Source: Cylindrotheca closterium
Lineage: Eukaryota > Bacillariophyta > Bacillariophyceae > Bacillariales > Bacillariaceae
Reading direction: 5' to 3'
DNA length: 64,000 nucleotides
Assembly (NCBI GenBank): GCA_933822405.4
Contig: CAKOGP040000224.1
Location: 1,023 to 65,022 of the forward strand
Shown here: piece after piece, positions 18,395 to 27,843 of the stretch
How the letters are laid out: each line of letters starts with the position of its first letter
How positions within the stretch are numbered: position 1 is the first letter of the stretch
Translations under genes and position numbers: made by a program
Notes under the pieces: generated by a model
What the model was told of the DNA's origin: nothing
What the model saw: the letters and a program-made list of their open reading frames with translations, nothing else
Database searches by the model: none

Positions 18395-19519
18395 ATGATA
18401 ACAGTATGCTTAAAGGAGTTCAGAGAACGTTTTCTTGATCATGATGATGAGATTGAGAATGTCAGTTTGGCAGGAGCAGTTCTTACTGCTAGAGAGCTTG
18501 GTTTCGAACATCCACAAGACAGTCATACATTCCTGGTATTCTCCCGTTTACTTAGTAAACAAACCGAAGGAAAGCTACAGACTGTTGGCGTGGAAGTCGA
18601 ACAATCAATCGCAGGATTCTCTAGAGTATCTAGCATTCTTGACCGCAGCATGCAGTCAAGCTCATGAGTTTCGGCACAGCTCGGTTTCTTTCAGAGATTC
18701 AATATTCGCATGTATCATGCCAAGCATGATGAATCCCCATGGTATCCAAGAGTTGGCTATAAAGGATCGGAAATTTCAGATTATCAAGCGCGGCACCTAC
18801 TCTTCCCTGGTGTTGCATACTCTTCGTCATTGCAGAAACTCGAGATGTCCATCAGTTTTGAACGGATGGACTTGTACTTCTAGATGCATTTGACGGATTT
18901 TTCGCTAGATGGTTGCCCTTCTGACAGCACGGGGCAGAATTCGTCACTCATAGCACTGAAACTGCGTAGGAACGATCTGACTTGCTCTCAAGTTGTTCAG
19001 TTCGCCATTCAAGTGATTGGAACACTTGGAGACTGATTTCAACCCAACATCGGAACTCAAGCCTCTGGACGAGTTACTGCTTGAAGAAGATTCCACATTG
19101 CAAAGCTTAGAGTTGCTTTGTCAACCCGAAAACGATAAGCATCAAGAGTGGATAGAATGCATTCGTTCAGACGTTTAGACATTCCTATCAAAGAATTTCG
19201 GTCAGAATTATGTAGAAGGGAAGTTTCCAAGGCGCTGTGGGCGTTCAATGCTAGAATTGAAAGAATGAGTGCTGTCAGGATCTCAGCTATCGGGAGGAAC
19301 TTGAAGTCGTTTCCAGAATATTGCTTCCGCTGCACTTGAAAAAATGTGGAATGCTGATTCCTTTGGAACAACCTATTCCGAAACAAATTTGGCCACTTGT
19401 TTTGGAACGAGCGATAGTAATGGACTGCGATGGTACCCACGACGGACTGAAAGCTCTTGCTTTTGAAAGCGTTGCCATTTGATGCAACCTATTGGTTACT
19501 GCGAAATAAACACTTCACT
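18395..19519 (+). pseudogene. Decayed LRR-protein pseudogene, paralogue of the gene at 22356-23810
   Basis: Segments in all three forward frames match the intact minus-strand LRR protein in order. Examples are SLEYLAFLTAACSQAHE (intact: SPEYLAFLIAACTKAHE), QARHLLFPGVAYSSSLQKLE (intact: QARLLFQGVALSTSIQKLD), LTCSQVVQFA (intact: VTCSQVVKFA), LDELLLEEDSTLQSLELL, and FDATYWLLRNKHFT at the end (intact: FDAIYWLLREKLFT). At least three frameshifts are needed, and roughly 95 codons are missing in the middle near 18885. The C-terminal region is as conserved as the N-terminal one, so this is a decayed full gene, not a partial copy. No intact product is possible. Confidence 0.88.
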
Positions 19520-19961
19520 TTGAGGACTGGAAATACAGCAGAGTACGTAGCCTAGACGATCGCAAGTGGGCGCTGGAACAACCCCTACTAGAGAAGAAAT
19601 AGATGACAGGAGAGGGGAAAGCGTGAATCACAATTCTCGGCATAGTGTCGTTAGCGTTCCATGTATCAATCAAAGGAGGAGTAATCTAGTCTGCCTGCTA
19701 TACAAATCATTCTTGTTCCGTAGTAGGTACCTAAGAACAACGGAGTATTGTAGCGTAGCGTTTTGAACGTGCGTGACTGGCGATTCACGGACGAAAATAA
19801 TAGGTTCAAATTTATCGCACAGGCCAAAAACACATGTCCGTTCATGCCCAAAGCGAGATTCGATTCTTCCAACCTGTCCATACTTTACATAAAATAAATA
19901 ACGAGGCACAATAAACATCAATCATAGCAACAAGAATAAGCTGCACAAATTAACATCAACA
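19520..19961. other. Intergenic, nothing recognised
   Basis: About 440 bp ahead of the secreted Cys-rich gene; its right part should be that promoter. No repeat or RNA gene is seen. Confidence 0.45.
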
Positions 19962-20393
19962 ATGAACACAGCCAGAAGACCATTTACCTCCCTCCTTTGC
20001 ATACTGGTTGCAGTAGCATCTCTATACACGACTGTTTCAGCAACTGAGGTCGAACGTCATTTGCAATTTGGCAACGAACCCGATTTCTTCCTGCCCGATG
20101 TCGACCTTTGCGATAACAATGACGATCCCAACGGTCGTGCCTTGCTAGGAAGATGCGACACTTCTAAATTCCCAAACTGCGGCGGTGACATTATCTGTTA
20201 CAATCGAAAACCAGCCAGAGATCAATTTTGGCCAGATATTCATCAACCAGTGTTCTACATTCAATACGACCGCATCCTCTGTTATCCCAGAAAGTGGAAT
20301 GCTTGCAGTTCTTGCACGCCTGGAAGATACTGCAAGAGTGAGAAACGATGTATTCTAGAAGAAAATGGTTACCCTTGCGAGGAATGGATCTAA
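19962..20393 (+). CDS. Small secreted cysteine-rich protein
   Basis: ORF of 143 residues with a clear signal peptide (basic MNTARRP, hydrophobic core LLCILVAVASLYTTVSA, likely cleavage near 27). The mature part contains eleven cysteines, including a C-S-S-C-T-P-G-R-Y-C cluster near 116-125, which suggests several disulfides and an extracellular role. The pattern C-T-P-G-x-Y-C resembles short Cys-rich motifs in secreted proteins generally; I do not assign a family. ATG 19962 lies after AACA, a good eukaryotic context. Candidate roles include cell wall, mucilage or signalling, all inference. Confidence 0.75.
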   Translation: MNTARRPFTSLLCILVAVASLYTTVSATEVERHLQFGNEPDFFLPDVDLCDNNDDPNGRALLGRCDTSKFPNCGGDIICYNRKPARDQFWPDIHQPVFYIQYDRILCYPRKWNACSSCTPGRYCKSEKRCILEENGYPCEEWI

Positions 20394-21024
20394 GCTGAAG
20401 GCCAAACACAGACTTTTTGCATATAGCCGAATTGGGAATTAGAACTTTTGTGTTGATACGCCAATATGGATGATGTATGGCCCATCTTCTCTTTTTCGTT
20501 TCAATTAGATTACAATAAAATAATGAATTGTATGTATTAAATTAAAACTGAAAGAGGTAGGAGATGAAATTTGGACGACCCAATAATGTTCAATGATACC
20601 TCCTGTGAATCTTAGGTGGGTTTCTCAGGTACGATGACGATACCAAAGGCGGTGCTCACTGTCTTATTTATGGCCCATCTTCTATTTTTCGTTTGAATTA
20701 GATTGCAGTGAAAGAATAAATTGTGTGTATCTAATTAGAACTGCAAGATGTAGGAGATGAAATTTGGACGACCCAATAATGTTCAATGATAGTACCTCCT
20801 GTGAATCTTAGGTGGGCCTCTCAGGTACGATAACGATACCAAAGGCGGTGCTCACTGTGTTTCTAATGCCAGTGGCAGAGAAAATGCGGATTAAACAGGG
20901 TCCATAGTTTCGGACTTTATTCATCATACTATCTTCTGGAGGGCACAAGCCACAGTCGGTGCTCGATGATTCGTACCAATGAGATTTTGCAGCAAAAGCA
21001 GCAATACGCTCTCTTTTTCGAATG
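20394..21024. other. Intergenic region dominated by a tandem duplication
   Basis: Downstream of the secreted protein gene and convergent with the hydrolase at 21025. Most of it is the 193-bp-period duplication listed next. The remainder, about 20860-21024, shows nothing recognisable. Confidence 0.6.
20476..20859. repeat. 193-bp tandem duplication, two diverged copies
   Basis: Copy one is at about 20476-20662 and copy two at about 20669-20859, starting TATGGCCCATCTTCT. Both contain GGAGATGAAATTTGGACGAC, CCTCCTGTGAATCTTAGGTG and CCAAAGGCGGTGCTCACTGT. The two differ by scattered substitutions and small indels, more in the AT-rich first half. Confidence 0.9.
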
Positions 21025-21954
21025 TCATTTTGCTGCAGCCAGTCGACACCTTAGCTCATCTAGTGCCTGTAAGATCTGTTTGACTTCATGTGGTTTGGAG
21101 AGGCGATGGTCTCCATCTTTCACTAGGATCAATTCATTTGACTGCTGGCTGTCGAGCTTGGAAAGCAACTTTTCAGAGTATGCATGGGGTACATCCTTGT
21201 CTTTCATTCCATGAATCAAGGTCACTGGAATGTGCAAGTCCAAGTATGGTCTATCCAAAACAAAATGCTGTTTGGCATCTTGCAGAAAGTGATGGTAGAT
21301 TCGATAGAAACCAGTTTCATCGTAGTCAGTGGGAACATCAGAGTATCCTAGATTGCTCATTTGTTTTCTGAGAGAAGCATTGCCTTCTATTTGTTCTGAT
21401 AAGGTGGAAGTAAAGTCGGGTCCTGATGCAATCCCCAGTATTCCAGAAATCTTTCTCGGCAGTGGCTTGAACTCTGCTTGCGCCTGTTGTTGCTCATGCC
21501 CTGCCAAGAGTAGTGCAATCCATGCTCCCATGGATGAGCCTACCACAATCTGCTGGTTGTTGACTGTGATACGCTGAAGGATTATCAAAGCTTCTTCCAT
21601 CCATTGACTGATAGTGTGACTTGAAGATTCGTCATTGCAGTCTTGTTTGCTCCGAGTTTCACCATGGCCCGAGTAGTCCAAGGATGTGAATTCCAATCCA
21701 TGTTGTTGGCAATACTGGTAAATGGATTTTGGTTTTGTGCTCTTCATGGTAGACATGAAACCAGGAAGGAAGATAACACCGGGTGAACTGCCGGGCGTAT
21801 GTACATGTGCCAGTGACTGACCATTATTGTTTGGTGAATCATCATCTTGTGCCAGTCTTTCATTGTCTGGCGGTAGTAGATTAGTTGGGCGAAATGAGAA
21901 GAACTGTGTTCGTGGAAAGTCGTGCACTTCGTTGACACCTTCTCTGCTCAACAT
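21025..21954 (-). CDS. ABHD10-like alpha/beta hydrolase
   Basis: Serine hydrolase of 309 residues. The segment GVIFLPGFMSTMKSTK and the following LDYSGHG strongly resemble animal ABHD10, a mitochondrial thioesterase/acyl-glucuronide esterase. The nucleophile elbow is GSSMG at 139-143 with Ser141. The acid is in HGMKDKDVPH and the histidine in KDGDHRLS, so the triad is complete. The frame opens at a TTG, and the first ATG is 21954 (MLSREGVNEV). The N-terminal 50 residues are poorly conserved, with one Arg and several acids, and are not a convincing mitochondrial presequence. S-palmitoyl or other acyl thioesters are plausible substrates by homology only. Confidence 0.85.
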   Translation of the reverse strand: MLSREGVNEVHDFPRTQFFSFRPTNLLPPDNERLAQDDDSPNNNGQSLAHVHTPGSSPGVIFLPGFMSTMKSTKPKSIYQYCQQHGLEFTSLDYSGHGETRSKQDCNDESSSHTISQWMEEALIILQRITVNNQQIVVGSSMGAWIALLLAGHEQQQAQAEFKPLPRKISGILGIASGPDFTSTLSEQIEGNASLRKQMSNLGYSDVPTDYDETGFYRIYHHFLQDAKQHFVLDRPYLDLHIPVTLIHGMKDKDVPHAYSEKLLSKLDSQQSNELILVKDGDHRLSKPHEVKQILQALDELRCRLAAAK

Positions 21955-22355
21955 ACCAGTAGATATCAATGGACGATGGGGGCTTTTTGGTCATTCATCA
22001 GCGTGTGAAGGAGGGTTATTGCCGCAAGTTTGGGTAACGTGCTTTGGCTGTGCGATGATGTTAATGTGGTTTTCGATTTTCTGGGTCGACCTAGTCAAAT
22101 GAACCTTGGACCTTAGATTGGATTTCCCCCATGACGCCATAGAAGTAATCACGCCCCATACATCGTTCTGTGTCTATATCATTCTATAATATATATTGGA
22201 TTTTTCTACATGAGGGGCAAGCGGTCTCGTTGACTTTTCAGTTGTGAGAACTTGTGGATCATGATGGGACTTCTCGTCATGCTTTGCCTGAGAACATGAA
22301 TCATTTGGGGGTTGCTCGACTGAGAATTGCGACACTTTGGGCACTCCTAAGTTCT
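21955..22355. other. Intergenic between hydrolase and LRR genes
   Basis: About 400 bp. It carries the hydrolase promoter and the LRR 3' region. The word GTCGACCTAGTCAAA at 22085-22099 is repeated at 23901-23915 on the other side of the LRR gene. Nothing else is recognised. Confidence 0.5.
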
Positions 22356-23810
22356 TCAAGTGAACAACTTCTCTCGTAGTAGCCAATAAATAGCATCAAA
22401 CTCCAGGGATTGAAGCTTCGGATATTTCGATTTATGGTAATCAGAGATATAGTCGATTCCCATCGCTCGTTGCAGAACAAGTGGCCAAAGATTTTGCGGC
22501 AGTGGTTGTTCTGAAGGCTTGTTCTGAAGATATCTCCGCCCACCTCTATTTACGCTGAAAAGGTGCGATATCTGGCAAAAGAACTCAGCGAACGTTTCAT
22601 CCTCTGCATCGCTCCAGGGACTTACGCGTCCAAGGTTCTTCAAGAGATTCATGTTTTCAATGCTACTATTGAGCCACATCGCATTCAAAAGTGCACTTCT
22701 ACATGCCTCTGACCGGACGACTTCGCGAGGGAGATCCAAGTTTCTTAGAGACTTCATTTTCGGTAGTTTTTGGAAGAATTCTTGCCAGTTTTCGTCCATG
22801 CCAGCTTTCGGTTGAACGAAAAGCTTCAAACTTTGCAGTGTAGACCCTTCTCCGAGTAGTAGCTCACCCAGTGACGTAAGGTCCGAATATGGTTCGAAGT
22901 CGATATCCAGATTTTCCAAACACGTGAAGGATTTGGCAAACTTGACAACTTGAGAACAAGTTACATTTGCTCGGCCGCGGAGTTTCATTGCCTTGAGCGA
23001 TGAATTCTGCAGTATGCTATTGTCTCCCATGTCACCATCCAGCAAAATGCTCTCTAATGTCAGCTCTTGAACAGAGCAATCGTCTCGGCACAAGCACTCG
23101 TGCAAGGCGGACAATGAAAGTCTTCGAGTACCATGCCGAATACTGTGTGGCGCATTAATGGTCAACGTTTCAAGAGTCACATTATTCACAGCGGCTCTAA
23201 TGATGCTCTCAAGAATGAAATCACTATTCAAACTCCGTGAATATAATGAGAATGAAGTGAGACTTTGATTCGTCTCGAAGGCTTGTACAAGTGCAATCCC
23301 GGAATCCTCCATATCCTCAAAGTCGAAGAACAGGTCTAGTTTCTGGATCGAAGTTGACAATGCAACCCCCTGGAAGAGCAATCGTGCTTGATTCGCTGAC
23401 GCCATTCGAGTGCGAAAACTTATAGTCAACTCTTTGATACCATACGAATTCATCATGCTGGACATCAAGCAAGTGCAAACCGTATCGCTCAAAGTACACG
23501 ACTTGAGCTGTACCTCATGAGCTTTCGTGCACGCTGCAATCAGAAACGCGAGATATTCTGGTGACGATTGAGACACACCTTCAACCTTGACGGTTTGTAG
23601 TTTTGCTGCACTTTGACTCAGTAACGTGGACAAAGATAGGAAATTTGCGTTGTTGAAGTCGTTTTGGGTCCACTTTCGCAAGACAAGAACTCCACCGGAT
23701 AGATCCACATTCTGAAGCTCATAATCGGCAACATCACTTCCATTGCAATCTCTGAACCATACTTGTCGCTGACTCTGCACTGTACCCCATTTTGCAGGCA
23801 GTAACCTCAT
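22356..23810 (-). CDS. Leucine-rich-repeat (RNI-like) protein
   Basis: Intronless LRR protein of 484 residues from ATG 23810; a longer frame begins at GTG and is not used. Residues about 40-400 show repeated patterns such as LQNVDLSGGVLVL, LKSCTLSD, IKELTISF, LETLTINA, VQELTLESILL, LKAMKLRG and LENLDIDF, with loose 27-30-residue spacing typical of ribonuclease-inhibitor-like LRRs. There is no signal peptide, transmembrane helix or F-box that I can see. Such proteins form large diatom families of unknown partners. A decayed paralogue lies on the opposite strand at 18395-19519. Protein-protein recognition is the likely role by fold. Confidence 0.82.
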   Translation of the reverse strand: MRLLPAKWGTVQSQRQVWFRDCNGSDVADYELQNVDLSGGVLVLRKWTQNDFNNANFLSLSTLLSQSAAKLQTVKVEGVSQSSPEYLAFLIAACTKAHEVQLKSCTLSDTVCTCLMSSMMNSYGIKELTISFRTRMASANQARLLFQGVALSTSIQKLDLFFDFEDMEDSGIALVQAFETNQSLTSFSLYSRSLNSDFILESIIRAAVNNVTLETLTINAPHSIRHGTRRLSLSALHECLCRDDCSVQELTLESILLDGDMGDNSILQNSSLKAMKLRGRANVTCSQVVKFAKSFTCLENLDIDFEPYSDLTSLGELLLGEGSTLQSLKLFVQPKAGMDENWQEFFQKLPKMKSLRNLDLPREVVRSEACRSALLNAMWLNSSIENMNLLKNLGRVSPWSDAEDETFAEFFCQISHLFSVNRGGRRYLQNKPSEQPLPQNLWPLVLQRAMGIDYISDYHKSKYPKLQSLEFDAIYWLLREKLFT

Positions 23811-24155
23811 TGTGGAAGGTATATTGGTCGGATGTGAAAACACTACATGTATGATGCTGTGTGGTGTCGATGATATTGAACATTATGAATCTGCGTGTTA
23901 GTCGACCTAGTCAAAACACCCTTCTAGGTAAAAAATAAAATTTCATATAAAACATAACGATTCCATGGCTCCTCCTATCTTCCCAATGCTACGTGGTACT
24001 GACAGCTATCGTAGATATTGTGCTCCATATTCTATGGTGGTTGCATTTACTTGGAAAAATGGTAATTTTGACGCTGCAGCAGAAGACCATTTCTCAGTGG
24101 CAAATTCGAGAATACCTACCACTTTGAATTCAACCTTTAGGACGGGAGGACGGTA
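23811..24155. other. Intergenic, promoter of LRR gene
   Basis: 345 bp, AT-rich near 23925-23960, containing the second GTCGACCTAGTCAAA at 23901-23915. A 71-codon plus-strand ORF at 23965 overlaps the end of the neighbouring gene and is not supported. Confidence 0.45.
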
Positions 24156-25628
24156 TCAAGTTTCTGCATCGGCATACTGATGCAAGTAGTCTGTCCACCA
24201 AGCTTGATCCAGGTGGAATCTGTAGAACGACGACTTGTCGGACGAAATCTCGTCCATCGTCTCATCCTTTTCGGCCACAGTCGGTTTCTTGAATTCCAAA
24301 GAACAGCACTGCAGGGCCATCCGATTGGAAGCTCGTGCAATAGAATCCTTTAGCAGCATATTATTCGGATTATGCACACCGCCATAGAGAGCATCGCCCA
24401 CAATTGGAGCTCCTAATGCTGAAAGCTGCCCTCGGATCTGATGGGTTCTTCCTGTCAACAAATCAATCTCCAATTGAAGCACATACATAGGGTTGGAGTC
24501 TACTACTGGCTGATTCTCTCCCCATAGTGCCTTGTAAAGTTGTTCCGCCGAAGAGAGATTGGAAGAAATGCCGGGAATAGAAACCGTGTAAGGCTGACTC
24601 ACTGCTGTAATTTGTAGTTGACAGAGTTGCCATTTCGTGCTTTCGTTCAGATTGGCCTCGTCGCCTGGAATTGTATCCAGAAACCGTTTGGGCGCAGGGG
24701 ACGAAGCATCGAGATAATGAATGACCCGGTGTCGCGAATCCCTCCAGCGACAGAATCGATGATAGACCTCCTTCTTGCTGTTCTCATCCGAAACTACCAC
24801 CAAACATCGGTATTTCTTTGTCAGTGGTTTCATAGGTTTGGATTCCATGATTTGTGCTGGGCCAGATAAGGATTTCATTTGATTTGCAATCTTTGTCTTT
24901 GCCTGCAACAGCTGGCCCATGCATCTCGCAAAGCTGGGTCGAATGGCGACCAGAAGCAACCCACATGTTTCCGTGTCCAATCGTTGCGGCAAGGTTGCAT
25001 ACGATGAATCTTGTTGGACCACTGCCAAGACATTTTCGACTCCATTATCCACCGTAGCATGACTTGGACAACCACCAGGCTTGTTTACGACCCAGAAACC
25101 ATGAGTATCATTCTTGGTGACAACCTGAAGTTTGGAAAAGGATGGAAATCTTGGTGGACGTGAGTGCATTCGGATAATTGCATCATCTTCGACCATTACT
25201 TCTTGTTGTAGCTGCAGTTCAGTAGCACGGCTCCATTTTGGTGGATTCTTAGGGTGTTGTTGGTCTCTCGTAGTGATCCATATCGCGCCTATTCGGCATA
25301 GCTCTTTGACAGCCGCTTCGACTTCGACAGATGTCGATGGATAGGATGTCACAGGTTCTTCTGGAAGGGTGGCAGCAAGCAGGACTCGCTCGAGAACAAC
25401 AAAGAGAGTAGGACTTTTACCATCAGAAGAAAACACGCAAAGTGCCGTTTCAGGCCGTTGTAAGATGGTATCCACCTTTTCACGACGCGCAAAGAGGGTT
25501 CCAGTTGTAGAATCCACACCCACCACTTGAAACGAGAGACCGCCGTCAACAGGAATCACCACGGCATTCTTCCATTTCTTCTCATCATCGATAGCATTCT
25601 GTTCAGGATTTCGTTTTTTCCTTCCCAT
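24156..25628 (-). CDS. RluA-family pseudouridine synthase
   Basis: RNA pseudouridine synthase of 490 residues. The catalytic motif reads QRLDTETCGLLL with Asp218; the usual form is HRLDxxTSG. Family landmarks also present are VNKPGGCPSH near 181-190, TKKYRCLVV, and GRTHQIRGQLSALGAPIVGD near the C-terminus. An N-terminal extension of about 160 residues does not look like an S4 domain, and an extra loop precedes the GRTHQIR block. The start MGRKKRNPEQ is basic and could favour the nucleus. The target RNA cannot be read from sequence. The family call is firm. Confidence 0.9.
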   Translation of the reverse strand: MGRKKRNPEQNAIDDEKKWKNAVVIPVDGGLSFQVVGVDSTTGTLFARREKVDTILQRPETALCVFSSDGKSPTLFVVLERVLLAATLPEEPVTSYPSTSVEVEAAVKELCRIGAIWITTRDQQHPKNPPKWSRATELQLQQEVMVEDDAIIRMHSRPPRFPSFSKLQVVTKNDTHGFWVVNKPGGCPSHATVDNGVENVLAVVQQDSSYATLPQRLDTETCGLLLVAIRPSFARCMGQLLQAKTKIANQMKSLSGPAQIMESKPMKPLTKKYRCLVVVSDENSKKEVYHRFCRWRDSRHRVIHYLDASSPAPKRFLDTIPGDEANLNESTKWQLCQLQITAVSQPYTVSIPGISSNLSSAEQLYKALWGENQPVVDSNPMYVLQLEIDLLTGRTHQIRGQLSALGAPIVGDALYGGVHNPNNMLLKDSIARASNRMALQCCSLEFKKPTVAEKDETMDEISSDKSSFYRFHLDQAWWTDYLHQYADAET

Positions 25629-25905
25629 TACTACTGCTACGAACCAACATTTGGGGCGTTTAGGTCATGCTAGTGCAATATGTTGTGCTACGGGTCTTTC
25701 CTCTTCTTCATTTTTGTTTTCATTTTCATTTTGGTTTTGAAACGTAGCGTCTGTTGTGTGTCCGATACAAAAAACTAATGTATCAGTAGAGGAAGAGAAC
25801 CAACCTATATTGTACAGTAGATATATTGTACAGTAGATTGTAGGTATTATATCTTTACACTATACATTCTATATGCTGTAGGTTCATAATTCTACTGCAA
25901 AAGTC

Positions 25906-27534
25906 TTACCCGCACTTGACACTTCGGGGAGGTGATAATTCATAGTACAAGTCCAACATAAATTTGGCTGTCATACCTTTGTCACAACAAATGGCATTCT
26001 TGACAAGGCTTGCATACGTCTTGCCATATGTGTCAAAGACCCAGTCCGACGTATTGCAATGTGCCATGTACTCTAAGGATTTCCCAATCTTGGGGCCATG
26101 GAAGTGGACAATCTTGACTTGCCACCACTCGTTGGGAGCCAGTCTCCAGTAGGATTTCCAATTCCATTCATTCTCCAGCAACGACCGATTCGCCATTCGC
26201 TCGGCAGTCGACATGAAGTAATCATTCAACCACCCCTGGTCAAAAGATAGAAAAGGACCTTTTGCGTAACCAAATTGCAGAAAGGAATCCCATGCTTGTT
26301 CAAAGCGATACACGTCAAAGAGCATGATTCCGCTGTTGATTGGACGCCCTTTGCTTTTCGTCTGATGGCCATACAGCGTGTACGCATCTGTCGATGGATC
26401 GATTTGTTTCTTTAACTTGTCGAGATCAGACTGAGTAATTTTGTTCACAAAGGCAACGTCGCTGTCCGTGTATAAAACGTGCCGATCACAAATGCCGGGA
26501 AGATCCATCAGTTTGTGTTCCCTTACAATTTTTGGAACGTCAATCCTCAGAAACGGCCCCATATGGTTGGCATGCACATTCTTGACCAGTTTGTTATTCA
26601 CCAAGTCTTGAAAGCTAAGCTCATCAACCGTGACAATAATAGCCCCTTGTGCAGCCGCCCATTCTACGACGGTTGGCAAAGGAGTGTCTCCCATATCATA
26701 TCTCCCCACCAGTAGGACTGGCTGAAGTGTATCCTTTGCATTAAATCGTGCTGACTGCAAGGCTACTGCATAATCATTCCGATAGCCGCCATATCCACTA
26801 GCATAGCAATTTGAGCTTGTCGAGATACTGAATCCTGCAAACCATAACGTCTTGCAGGTTGTCTCCGACGGCACTTCAGTGCTGTTGATTTCAAAGGTTC
26901 TCCAACAACCCTGTTCTCCACACCAGGCTTCCGTTGCGTTCGTGTCATTGCTACAGCCTTGCGATGGCGTGAGTCCACTTCTGGTGGCAGTCTCAAATAA
27001 ATCAATAGCTGTTTGGTTCAACTCGGTCGGACCGCCAACATTTGGATTGGCTTTCTCCGTCGACAGGTGAGGTGGAATATGCCATATCTGGGAAAGCTTG
27101 GGAGCTACATCTTCTGATGACGAGGAACTTTCGTCTTCGTCGTCTTCATCTTTCTTTTCTTTCTCCTTGTCTTTCACCTCATCTTCATCGGAAGATGATG
27201 AATTTGTAGCACTGGGTTCAGGATCGTGTGAAGGTTTCAGTTCGGTTGCAGGCGTACTGGTGACAGCTCCTGTTGATATTTCATTTGTTGTAGTAACATT
27301 GTTAGGAGGCTGATGTATCGTTTGGCTTTCATTTCTATTACCAATGGTCTCGTAATTACTCGCAGTACTCGCAGTCTTGGCGGTTGCCGTGGGCTCCCTG
27401 ACAATGGAGCTCGAAACCAATGCTTTCCATAACTCTGAACGATGCTCAGCAAAGGATGAAAATGCAAGGGCAAGTGATGCTACTATAATCAGAAACACAG
27501 TGTTCCGAGCGCTGTTTACACCCCCTAGTCCCAT
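25906..27534 (-). CDS. Golgi-type glycosyltransferase, GT8-like with DxD motif
   Basis: Type II membrane protein of 542 residues. A single hydrophobic segment at 12-31 follows a short N-terminus, and then comes an acidic Ser/Glu/Asp-rich stem (about 90-145). The catalytic part contains HVLYTDSDVAFV with Asp357-Ser-Asp359, then INSGIMLFDVYRF and a D-Q-G-W-L-N-D-Y-F segment, an order seen in nucleotide-sugar-dependent transferases of the GT8/GT-A type. Several Cys residues lie in the region before the catalytic domain (C-S-N-D, W-C-G-E-Q-G-C-W), probably disulfide-bonded in the lumen. Donor and acceptor sugars cannot be assigned. Intronless. Confidence 0.8.
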   Translation of the reverse strand: MGLGGVNSARNTVFLIIVASLALAFSSFAEHRSELWKALVSSSIVREPTATAKTASTASNYETIGNRNESQTIHQPPNNVTTTNEISTGAVTSTPATELKPSHDPEPSATNSSSSDEDEVKDKEKEKKDEDDEDESSSSSEDVAPKLSQIWHIPPHLSTEKANPNVGGPTELNQTAIDLFETATRSGLTPSQGCSNDTNATEAWCGEQGCWRTFEINSTEVPSETTCKTLWFAGFSISTSSNCYASGYGGYRNDYAVALQSARFNAKDTLQPVLLVGRYDMGDTPLPTVVEWAAAQGAIIVTVDELSFQDLVNNKLVKNVHANHMGPFLRIDVPKIVREHKLMDLPGICDRHVLYTDSDVAFVNKITQSDLDKLKKQIDPSTDAYTLYGHQTKSKGRPINSGIMLFDVYRFEQAWDSFLQFGYAKGPFLSFDQGWLNDYFMSTAERMANRSLLENEWNWKSYWRLAPNEWWQVKIVHFHGPKIGKSLEYMAHCNTSDWVFDTYGKTYASLVKNAICCDKGMTAKFMLDLYYELSPPRSVKCG

Positions 27535-27843
27535 TGTATTCTTTAGTGCTAGTGCTGACTGTATGTTTCAATAGTGTTGCTGTTCCTTATATTCAAGCAT
27601 TGGGAATACGATGAGTACAAAATACTGTAAATCAAACTTCAAAACGAACATGACATGCTCGCGTCTGTGATCAGTCCGGTATCCAAAAAGGAATAAGATA
27701 GCCCGTATTTTCTCTGTGATTCAGAAAATAATTTAAGACTCGATCCTTTATTGTCATTTTGCTTCTTCGTTCTTTTGACACATCATCACCAATTCCATTT
27801 CAGCACCACCTCCTGTGATCCACCGACTGAAGCATACAGAACC
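27535..27843. promoter_or_regulatory. Divergent promoter region, glycosyltransferase/TMEM205-like
   Basis: 309 bp between two genes read outward. It contains no motif I can name. A TTG-initiated extension of the right-hand gene into this space is not credible. Confidence 0.4.

Noticed and set aside
23965..24180. 71-codon ORF with an ATG
   Set aside because: It overlaps the end of the pseudouridine synthase gene on the other strand and has no recognisable feature.
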